Source of the DNA: Collinsella sp. | Lineage (GTDB): Bacteria; Actinomycetota; Coriobacteriia; Coriobacteriales; Coriobacteriaceae | Assembly (NCBI GenBank): GCA_019414545.1 | Contig: DXLV01000003.1 | Coordinates: 41,796-59,896 of the forward strand | Direction: 5' to 3' | Length of the DNA stretch: 18,101 bases | Shown here: positions 7,328-13,346 of the stretch, piece by piece | Layout of the letters: the number at the start of each line of letters is the position of its first letter | Position numbering within the stretch: position 1 is the first letter of the stretch | Notes under the pieces: model-generated | The model's database searches: none | What the model was told of the DNA's origin: nothing | What the model saw: the letters and a program-made list of their open reading frames with translations, nothing else | Made by a program: the position numbers and the translations under genes

Positions 7328-7510
7328 TTACGGCGTTTTACCAAACGCCGTAACTGCTCGACGCTGCAAACCCGCCAGAGCGGCAATCTGCCTTTCAACT
7401 TCGGCGGCATGACCAGAAGGTCAATGCCGCCTCGTTTCAAGGCACCTTGCTCGCTCTGGCGGGTTTTCGCTGTCGCTACCAAAACATCGGCGTTGCCGTG
7501 GTAGTCATTG
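7326..7510 (+). repeat. ~185-nt multi-stem structured element, copy A
   Basis: The parts in order are: P1, a perfect 13-bp hairpin (AGTTACGGCGTTT 7326-7338, loop TACC, AAACGCCGTAACT 7343-7355); P2, a perfect 15-bp outer stem (AAACCCGCCAGAGCG 7368-7382 with CGCTCTGGCGGGTTT 7452-7466); inside P2, a hairpin GGCGGCAT/ATGCCGCC (7403-7410, 7424-7431) capped by GACC-AGAA-GGTC with one bulged A; then a tail CGGCGTTGCCGTGGTAGTCATTG. A second copy at 16269-16454 keeps the same architecture with compensated base changes. The tail CGGCGTT (7488-7494) repeats the P1 5' arm and could pair with the P1 3' arm instead. It starts on the last two bases of the pyrE stop codon, so it would be the pyrE 3' UTR. Function unknown. 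Confidence 0.85.
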
Positions 7511-7560
7511 GGGACAGACATAAATGAGTAGTCATTGGGGACGTTCTTAAATGACTACTC
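7505..7560. repeat. Two overlapping GGGGAC-loop hairpins
   Basis: First: TCATT (7505-7509), loop GGGGACAGACATA, AATGA (7523-7527). Second: an 11-bp perfect stem GAGTAGTCATT (7526-7536) with AATGACTACTC (7550-7560) around a 13-nt loop GGGGACGTTCTTA. The second stem has AGTCATT/AATGACT where the 1446 copy has ACTCATT/AATGAGT, a compensated change. They follow directly on the tail of the ~185-nt element. Confidence 0.8.
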
Positions 7561-7565
7561 AGGAT

Positions 7566-7587
7566 GAGCGTCCAAAAATCCGCGCTC
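7566..7587. repeat. 22-nt short palindrome (TCCAAAAATCC loop), copy 1
   Basis: GAGCG (7566-7570) pairs with CGCTC (7583-7587) around a 12-nt loop TCCAAAAATCCG. The flanks (ATGAGCG and CGCTCGT) are the same as those of the 64-nt palindrome at 8363, so it may be an internally deleted form. A second copy is at 8434-8455. Confidence 0.6.
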
Positions 7588-7618
7588 GTTCGATTGGCGC
7601 ATGTCTACGCAGCGTAGG

Positions 7619-7647
7619 TTGTCGAGCCTGGCCTTCAAATGGATACT
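7619..7647 (+). promoter_or_regulatory. Candidate promoter of the XRE-desulfoferrodoxin gene
   Basis: TTGTCG (7619-7624), 17-nt spacer, GATACT (7642-7647). Each hexamer matches 4 of 6 consensus bases. Transcription would begin near 7654, downstream of the in-frame ATG at 7639, supporting the start at 7696. The remainder of the gap 7328-7695 is occupied by repeats. Confidence 0.4.
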
Positions 7648-7695
7648 GACTGTCGAACCGGTTCACTCCATTTCTTCAATTTGATTGGACAGCCC

Positions 7696-8316
7696 ATGAA
7701 CCAGACACGGCAAACCAATGCCTCCCATACTTTTTTGGCAGCGCATGCCATCAAGCAGCTGCGCGAAGAGCGCGGCCTCACCCAGCGCGCCCTGGCGGAA
7801 AGCCTTGGCGTGACCGATAAAGCCGTCAGCAAGTGGGAATCCGGCCGCGGCCTTCCCGACATTTCCCTCGTTGAGCCTTTGGCCCAGAGACTCGGCATAA
7901 GCGTGGCTGAGCTTTTGGCTGGTGACATTCGGGCCAACGCCAACCGTGCAGGCAATATGCTCAAAGGCGTCTTTTACGTTTGCCCTATCTGCGGAAACGT
8001 TGTGCACGCGCTCGGAGAAGGCAGCTTTAGCTGCTGTGGCTCCACGATGTTTCCCCAGGAGGCCGAAGAGCCGGACGCGGACCACGCCTTTTCCATCGAG
8101 CGCATCGAGGACGATTGGTACGTCACGCTCGATCATCCCATGACCAAGGATCACTACATTAGCTTTGTGGCATATGCGACTATGGACGGCATCTGCTTTA
8201 AGAAGCTCTATCCAGAGCAATCGGTGCAGCCGCGCTTCCATATTACCGGGCGCGGCAGGATATATCTTTACTGCAACCAACACGGACTCTTTACGTCGCT
8301 GACGCCTCGCAAATAA
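7696..8316 (+). CDS. XRE-type HTH regulator fused to a desulfoferrodoxin/superoxide reductase-like domain
   Basis: 206 aa. Residues about 15-75 form a Cro/C1-type HTH (LREERGLTQRALAESLGVTDKA...SKWESGRGLPD). Residues about 93-118 are a desulfoferrodoxin-type rubredoxin-like knuckle, YVCPICGNVV...CCG, with C96, C99, C113 and C114 as a probable Fe or Zn site. Residues about 128-200 resemble the superoxide reductase Fe site: H130, H147 in HPM, H153 in DHYI, then C193 and H196 in YCNQHGLF, matching the four-His one-Cys set of that family. The Lys of the usual EKH motif is Asp here (ADH). The protein is probably a DNA-binding sensor of superoxide, oxygen or metal, or a regulator that reuses the fold; neither is shown. 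An alternative start at 7639 adds 19 residues but overlaps a likely -10. Neither start has a strong ribosome site. The gene is bracketed by palindromic repeats. Confidence 0.82.
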   Translation: MNQTRQTNASHTFLAAHAIKQLREERGLTQRALAESLGVTDKAVSKWESGRGLPDISLVEPLAQRLGISVAELLAGDIRANANRAGNMLKGVFYVCPICGNVVHALGEGSFSCCGSTMFPQEAEEPDADHAFSIERIEDDWYVTLDHPMTKDHYISFVAYATMDGICFKKLYPEQSVQPRFHITGRGRIYLYCNQHGLFTSLTPRK

Positions 8317-8362
8317 CGGCTGTCTATCCGCCCTCCTCATGCGTTCCCGGGGGACCCAAAAT

Positions 8363-8426
8363 GAGCGTGGATAATCTCCCGGTTTTGGCCTGTGTGCGGG
8401 CTCAAAGTGGGAGATTATCCACGCTC
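8363..8426. repeat. 64-nt palindromic element (GTGGATAATC family), copy 2
   Basis: 18-nt arms GAGCGTGGATAATCTCCC (8363-8380) and GGGAGATTATCCACGCTC (8409-8426) pair perfectly. The interior has TTTTGGCC and GGCTCAAA as in the copy at 1495. Compared with that copy, the fourth arm position changed from A to C with the matching change T to G on the other arm. It lies between convergent genes. Confidence 0.82.
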
Positions 8427-8433
8427 GTTATCT

Positions 8434-8455
8434 GAGTGTCCAAAAATCCACGCTC
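8434..8455. repeat. 22-nt short palindrome (TCCAAAAATCC loop), copy 2
   Basis: GAGTG (8434-8438) pairs with CGCTC (8451-8455), with one G-U pair, around the loop TCCAAAAATCCA. It is the same unit as at 7566-7587 and ends 4 nt before the rpiR stop codon. Confidence 0.6.
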
Positions 8456-8459
8456 GTCG

Positions 8460-9314
8460 CTACTTGAGTCCGGGCAGGCGGGTGTAGGGGAACGAGCGCT
8501 CTAAGAACTCGGAGCAGCGGGCGTAATCTTTGGCAAAGTAGCTGCTATAGAGCGAATCGAGTACGTATTGCACGGCGATATGGCTGGCGAACTGCGTGAT
8601 GCGGTGCGTCATGCTCTCGTGGTCGCTTACCGTGAGATAGGCGGCAAAGCCGGGGTGAATGCGGGCGCAGTACGGCGTGCCGATGACGATGACCGGGACA
8701 TGTCGACTGCTAAGGATCGGCAAGATCTCCTTGAGGTTGGGGGCAAGGCCGCTGTAGGAGATGATGATTGCCACATGGTCGGGACCCGAGGCGAGTGCCG
8801 TGCGCACCTGCGCCTCGACGCTGTCGTGGCACGTCGCGCTTTTGCCGGCGGAAAGCAGGCGATCGCGGAACATTCCCGCTGGATACAGGTTATGCGAGCC
8901 CGTGTAGATGTCCACGGTGCCGGCGCGCATGATGAGCTTGGCGGCGTGGTCGAGCTGTGCAGGGTCGAGCAGCTCCTGCGTTTCGGCCAAGGTGGTCTGG
9001 TAGAGCCCCTCCATGCGCTCCATCACCTGCGCAGGGGTGGAGGTGGCATCGAAGGGAAAGTTGACGTCCACGTCGCGCCGGTTGCCCGCCTCGGTCGCCT
9101 GGCGGATGAGCTCGACCTTGAGGTCTTTGAAGCCCTCGAGGCCGAGCTTTTTGCAAAAGCGGTGAACGCTCGCGACCGAAACGTTGGCGCGCGCGGCAAA
9201 TTCCTTAATGGAAAGCCCGCGCACATCCTCGCCCATGGCGAGGGCCGTTCGCCCAAGTTGTTGCTCGGTGGGGGTGAGGCTTTTGCCCTGCGTGATCTTC
9301 CGCCTGATATCCAT
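8460..9314 (-). CDS. RpiR-family transcriptional regulator (HTH plus SIS sugar-phosphate domain)
   Basis: 284 aa. The N-terminal RpiR HTH (about 1-77) contains LSIKEFAARANVSVASVHRF and the family word LGLEGFKDLK. A SIS domain (about 125-250) contains VDIYTGSHNLYPA and AIIISYSGLAPNLKEIL, the phosphosugar-binding loop pattern. Such proteins control sugar catabolic genes in response to a phosphorylated sugar. GGAG lies about 4 nt before ATG 9314. It is downstream of, and on the same strand as, the large glycosidase (166-nt gap), so the glycosidase or the nearby 6-phospho-beta-glucosidase are plausible targets. Two direct repeats overlap its likely promoter (9337-9361). The ligand is unknown. Confidence 0.9.
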   Translation of the reverse strand: MDIRRKITQGKSLTPTEQQLGRTALAMGEDVRGLSIKEFAARANVSVASVHRFCKKLGLEGFKDLKVELIRQATEAGNRRDVDVNFPFDATSTPAQVMERMEGLYQTTLAETQELLDPAQLDHAAKLIMRAGTVDIYTGSHNLYPAGMFRDRLLSAGKSATCHDSVEAQVRTALASGPDHVAIIISYSGLAPNLKEILPILSSRHVPVIVIGTPYCARIHPGFAAYLTVSDHESMTHRITQFASHIAVQYVLDSLYSSYFAKDYARCSEFLERSFPYTRLPGLK

Positions 9315-9336
9315 ATGGCTCCTATGCGTTTGCGTC

Positions 9337-9361
9337 GCGATAAACCAATCATAGCGATAAA
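9337..9361. promoter_or_regulatory. Direct repeats GCGATAAA, possible RpiR operator
   Basis: GCGATAAA occurs at 9337-9344 and 9354-9361, with starts 17 nt apart, 23 nt upstream of the rpiR-type start codon. On the minus strand a -10-like TATGAT lies between the two repeats. Autoregulation is a guess from position. The rest of the gap 9315-9480 holds an imperfect hairpin (GGTCCGCCG 9390-9398 with CGACGGACC 9408-9416), perhaps the 3' end of the upstream gene's transcript. Confidence 0.35.
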
Positions 9362-9480
9362 TAAAACGTTCGGCTTGGCTGGGAGTTTTGGTCCGCCGGT
9401 CTATGAACGACGGACCGCTCGACGCTGTGCGGGCTCAACATAGGGGCGCTGTCCTTGTTGGGCCGTTTGCGCCCGGGGCG

Positions 9481-12072
9481 TTACCCGAGCACGCGTACGG
9501 GCCCCAAGAGACCGCTGGGCTCGGAGGGCTCGGTCATGCCGAACACGTCGGGGACGGCGTGGTCGAGGGTGTTGATGATGTCAATCGTGAGCGCGTGCTC
9601 ACCGGCTAAAAGTGCGGCGGCCTCAAAGCGGTAAGGCGGACAGATGCGGGTGCCGAGGGATTTGCCGTCGAGGGTGACGGTTGCGGTCTCAAAGACCTCC
9701 CCAAGGTCGATGACAGCGCGGCTGGCCGCTTCGCCCAGGACAAAGGAAGCCTGGTAGCGGAATGTGCCGGCCTTGCCGGGGAACTCGGCCGAGGAAAGGT
9801 CGTGCAGGTCTGCAAGCTCAACAGACTCGCCAAAGGCATCGGTGCCAGGGGCAGAGAAGGCAACCGCCCAGGGCCCGTCGACGCATGTGGCTTCGTCTTC
9901 GGCGGTTGCCACAGCAACGGAACCTGTAGCCCCAAGGACCACGATGCAGCTCTCGTAGGGAGCCAGCTCGAGCGTGCCGTCAAAGGCGGCGGGCTCGGTG
10001 CCGTTGAGCAGATCGAGGCGCGCGCCTGCAACGGGTGTGCCGTCGGCAAGCGCAATCTGAGTGGAGATACCCTGCTTGGGATGCTCGTTGACGAGCATCA
10101 GATAGGTCTCGCCCGCCCGCTCGTAGCGCAGTGCGCGCAGCCAGGGCTGGGGCTCGGCGCAAACCACGGTCTGCATGCCGGTGTTGGCAAGTGTGTCTGC
10201 GAGCTCGGTGGTCGCCAGGAGCTTGATGCCGGCGACCGCGGCTGCATCCAGGGAGGCAAAGCCCTCGCGACCTGCAGTGTCACCGTCGTAGCGCTTGTTC
10301 GGCAACTCATCCAGCGCGTACACGGCAACACCTGCGGCTGCGGCACGCGCGGCAAAGTCGAGCACGGCTTCGCCGACAAACTCGGCTCCGGGCATCACCA
10401 GGCAGCGGTATGCCTGGCCGTTCACGCTAAAGCCGCTACCGTCTGCGGCAATTTCAACGGCATAGCGCCCTGCGTCCTCAAATGCCTCTGCCGGCACGAT
10501 GTCAAAGTCGACCTGCGCGCGCATAAGCTCGGAGCCGGCATGCTGCATAAAGTTCGCCTCGCCTGCCCACTCGGCGTCCGCATGGTAGAGAAGCGCCACC
10601 GGGGTCGTTGCGCGCCCGCCGCTCAGCAGGCTCGCCGTACGGTTCATGTAGCTCATAAGCTGCCCAAAGTGTGCAAACTGGGGGTTTTGGCCATGCGCAT
10701 AGAAATGCGGCGGGCAGTCCCAGTCGGGGAAGGCGGCCATGCTAAAGGCATGCGGCACAAACCAATTGACGCCGCGCACCAAAAAATGATCGGCGATCCA
10801 CTTCATCTCGCGTAGGCCTTCGTGCCATCCAAATGCGCCAAAGACCTCGGCCATGCAGCGCCCCTGCTTTTTGGGGTCGAGGTGTGCTGCCGAGGAGCCC
10901 AGCTTGGGCAGCACGTAGTTATAGAACTCGAGGTCCCACACGCCGCGTCCGTAGCTGTGAAGGCCGCGGTCCATGCCGGGTACCAGCTGGTTGATCACGA
11001 TGTCGACGCCCGCCATGTCCTGACCGCCCACGGCGCGGAAGTAGTGCCCGGCGCCCACGCCCAGGCGCGCGTGGCAGTCCTTGTCCTCGATAACGTGGCC
11101 GATGTACTGCACGCCGCGCGCGCGGCACCAGTCTCCGAGCTGGTCGCAGAAGCACTCCTTATAGAGGGTGCTCGCGATGTCCATATAGACGTGGCGTACG
11201 TGCGCGCCGGCCGGCTCGCGGTCCCACAGGTGCGGGAGCTCGGCCAGGTAGCGCTCGCCCAGTGCCGCGCGCAGGCGACGCTCAAGCTCGGCCGACCAGG
11301 GTAGGGGCGCGGTGGCCTTGCCGATGAGCGTGTCCGAGATGCCATCGGGGCCCGTGGTGCCCTTCTCGTTGGCAAATCCGGGCTCATCGGAGAAAAAGCC
11401 CAAGATGGTCTTGCCAAACTCATCGCCCAGATGCTCAAAATGCGGCTCGTAGACAGCATCGATGAGCTGCGCCACCGAGGCGCGGTCGACCATATTGATG
11501 TAGTCCTCGTTGTAGGAGGTCTTGCCGCTCGTGAACATCACGCATGCCTGCGTGAGGCCCGCAGGTGCATCGAAGACCAGGCGGCTGGGGTTGCCGTCTG
11601 CATCGTCGATTACTCGGTAAGCGACGTCGACGGGGCTGCCGTTCTGCATAAATGTCACGCCGTAGAAGCGCTCCGTTTTGTCGAGCATGTTGGCGAGCGC
11701 GATGCTCGCGGCGGACGTGGGGCCCACGATGTCGAACGTGCGGTGCGTGAGCACGATCTTGCGGAGCTCGGGCACGGCCTCCTTGACGGCGCCGTTGGCA
11801 AAGCCCGTGGGGAAGTGCGCGTCGTCCAAGATCCAGAGCTTAAGGCCCAGCTGCTTGCACTCGTCAATGACAAAGCGCAAGTCGCGCCACCAGCCCTCGC
11901 CGCAAAAATCGGGGTGTGGGCGGCTTTCGAGACAGACCTCGTGGATGTCGGCGCCGGCGATCTTTTCCAGATACTCGGCAATGGTCTTATGGCTCTCGCC
12001 CTTCATCCACAAAAACGGAAGCACGTGGTTGTCGTATGTGCCCTCGAGCACCTGCTGATAGTACGCGGTCAT
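9481..12072 (-). CDS. Large glycoside hydrolase, GH106-like barrel with C-terminal GH2-type sugar-binding domain
   Basis: 863 aa, no signal peptide, so probably intracellular. The N-terminal half resembles a glycosidase TIM barrel: PFLWMKGE, EVCLESRPHPDFCGEGWW (about 45-62), LKLWILDDAHFPTGFANG (about 77-94), then GFFSDEPGF with E230, GHVIEDKD (about 325-332) and AEVFGAFGWHEGL with E409. A middle Rossmann-like part is followed by a beta domain of the GH2 sugar-binding type (about 760-863, VIDLGEVFETATVTLDGKSLGTR...PYRF). This plan resembles GH106 alpha-L-rhamnosidases, but I am not certain of the CAZy family or substrate. AAGGAGG just before ATG 12072 fixes the start; the open frame extends further upstream, but only through the divergent promoter region and the AraC gene. 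It is divergent from that AraC regulator. Confidence 0.75.
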   Translation of the reverse strand: MTAYYQQVLEGTYDNHVLPFLWMKGESHKTIAEYLEKIAGADIHEVCLESRPHPDFCGEGWWRDLRFVIDECKQLGLKLWILDDAHFPTGFANGAVKEAVPELRKIVLTHRTFDIVGPTSAASIALANMLDKTERFYGVTFMQNGSPVDVAYRVIDDADGNPSRLVFDAPAGLTQACVMFTSGKTSYNEDYINMVDRASVAQLIDAVYEPHFEHLGDEFGKTILGFFSDEPGFANEKGTTGPDGISDTLIGKATAPLPWSAELERRLRAALGERYLAELPHLWDREPAGAHVRHVYMDIASTLYKECFCDQLGDWCRARGVQYIGHVIEDKDCHARLGVGAGHYFRAVGGQDMAGVDIVINQLVPGMDRGLHSYGRGVWDLEFYNYVLPKLGSSAAHLDPKKQGRCMAEVFGAFGWHEGLREMKWIADHFLVRGVNWFVPHAFSMAAFPDWDCPPHFYAHGQNPQFAHFGQLMSYMNRTASLLSGGRATTPVALLYHADAEWAGEANFMQHAGSELMRAQVDFDIVPAEAFEDAGRYAVEIAADGSGFSVNGQAYRCLVMPGAEFVGEAVLDFAARAAAAGVAVYALDELPNKRYDGDTAGREGFASLDAAAVAGIKLLATTELADTLANTGMQTVVCAEPQPWLRALRYERAGETYLMLVNEHPKQGISTQIALADGTPVAGARLDLLNGTEPAAFDGTLELAPYESCIVVLGATGSVAVATAEDEATCVDGPWAVAFSAPGTDAFGESVELADLHDLSSAEFPGKAGTFRYQASFVLGEAASRAVIDLGEVFETATVTLDGKSLGTRICPPYRFEAAALLAGEHALTIDIINTLDHAVPDVFGMTEPSEPSGLLGPVRVLG

Positions 12073-12186
12073 GGATCCTCCTTGGCTCGATCGATCTGCT
12101 GCATAGCACAGATTATGGACGCGTCGGCGCGTTCTGCTAATATCTGAATCACGACGAACTATGACCAAATCAACGATTGGCAAGCC
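12073..12186. promoter_or_regulatory. Divergent promoter region between glycosidase and AraC regulator
   Basis: Rightward: TGGACG (12116-12121), 16-nt spacer, TAATAT (12138-12143), which would start transcription near 12150 for the AraC gene. Leftward: TGC-TATGCA on the minus strand (near 12099-12107) looks like an extended -10 for the glycosidase. GATCGATC (near 12088-12095) is a small palindrome by the leftward start. The compact shared region suits AraC control of the divergent glycosidase. Confidence 0.4.
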
Positions 12187-13179
12187 ATGGAGATCGACGA
12201 GCTCGAGCGTGGGCTCAGCGAACTGAGCACCAGTGAGATCGCTTATAAAGACGGCATGGCATTTGATTGGTCGATTATGACCGAGCATGTCGAAATCGAC
12301 GGATGCCCAGTGCGCAAGATTGGGCAGCCAGGGTTTGCCTATGCCCAGCCCGGCATGCCGCGTGGCCTGACGATAAGGAAAAACTCGCGCTTTAATGCAG
12401 TTCCCGAGCACGTGCATGATTACGTGGAGCTGAGCTATGTGTATCGCGGACGCTGCCCGCAGACGGTGGCGGGGGAGAGGCTCGAGCTGGGCCGCAACGA
12501 GGTGCTTTTGCTCGACGCCCTCTGCCCGCATGCCGTGGCGGCGCTTGGTGAGGACGACATCATGCTAAGCATGACCGTTTCACGCTCTTTTTTGCGCCGG
12601 AGTCTCGAGTCGAGCCTCTCGCGCGAGAGCGCGGTCTCGCGGTTTTTGTTCAACGCGCTCAACAGCGAGACGGACCATCGGGGCCATGTCCGTTTTCATT
12701 GCGGCGAGAGCCGTCGGATTCGGCGCTACATGCAGGAGATGCTCTGCGAGCTGTACGACCCGAGCCCCAACGGTCCCGAGATCGTCTTGCGTCTGTTTCA
12801 GCTGTTTTTGGCCGAGCTCATGGATTGCTACGAGCGCGAGCTGGTGCGCGGCGCGGCGGACGGCGCGGCGGGGCCCACTGCCCTGGTGACGGGAATGCTC
12901 GGCTATATCGATCGCGAATTCGCCGCGTGCTCCCTCGAGGGGATGGCGGCGGAGTTTGGCTTGAGCCCTAATTATGCGACGGCGCTCCTCAAGCGGCATG
13001 TGGGCAAGACCTTTAGGCAGCTTGTGCAGGAGCGACGCCTGGTACGTGCGGCCGAGCTTCTGTGCGGCGGCGCCACGGCCGGGGCGGCTGCGCATGCGGT
13101 GGGCTATGAAAACATGAGCTTCTTCTACCGTAAGTTTCACGACAAGTATGGCTGCACCCCCGCGGCATACCGCCGGTAA
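12187..13179 (+). CDS. AraC-family transcriptional regulator
   Basis: 330 aa. An N-terminal cupin-like sensing domain (about 55-140) contains the HVHDYVELSYVYRG pattern typical of sugar-responsive AraC proteins. The C-terminal AraC double HTH (about 232-330) has MAAEFGLSPNYATALLKRHVGKTFRQLVQERRL and a second helix-turn-helix ending AVGYENMSFFYRKFHDKYGCTPAAYRR. No clear ribosome site precedes ATG 12187; the transcript would have a short leader. It is divergent from the large glycosidase, and the GH1 gene follows on the same strand 167 nt downstream, so either or both may be its targets. Its ligand is unknown. Confidence 0.9.
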   Translation: MEIDELERGLSELSTSEIAYKDGMAFDWSIMTEHVEIDGCPVRKIGQPGFAYAQPGMPRGLTIRKNSRFNAVPEHVHDYVELSYVYRGRCPQTVAGERLELGRNEVLLLDALCPHAVAALGEDDIMLSMTVSRSFLRRSLESSLSRESAVSRFLFNALNSETDHRGHVRFHCGESRRIRRYMQEMLCELYDPSPNGPEIVLRLFQLFLAELMDCYERELVRGAADGAAGPTALVTGMLGYIDREFAACSLEGMAAEFGLSPNYATALLKRHVGKTFRQLVQERRLVRAAELLCGGATAGAAAHAVGYENMSFFYRKFHDKYGCTPAAYRR

Positions 13180-13346
13180 GCGCGGAGCGGATCGTCTTCG
13201 CTCCTTCGGTGTCAAAAAGTTTCAGCTGCAGCGCTGTTGCAGCGCGCGTCTGCGAAAAGAAGTGTCGGGTTTGGCACCCCTGCCCCTGTCTGTCGCGTGC
13301 GTGGGCGATACTCGGCCTATCGACCCGCAATGCAAAGGAGATGCTC

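Noticed and set aside
12073..12531. N-terminal extension of the large glycosidase by 153 codons
   Set aside because: It would overlap the divergent promoters and the AraC gene; a strong AAGGAGG precedes ATG 12072 and the protein's conserved part starts there.
13180..13346. LicT/BglG-type antiterminator site before the GH1 gene
   Set aside because: There is a GCTGCA/TGCAGC inverted repeat, but no RAT-like sequence overlapping a terminator with a T-run.
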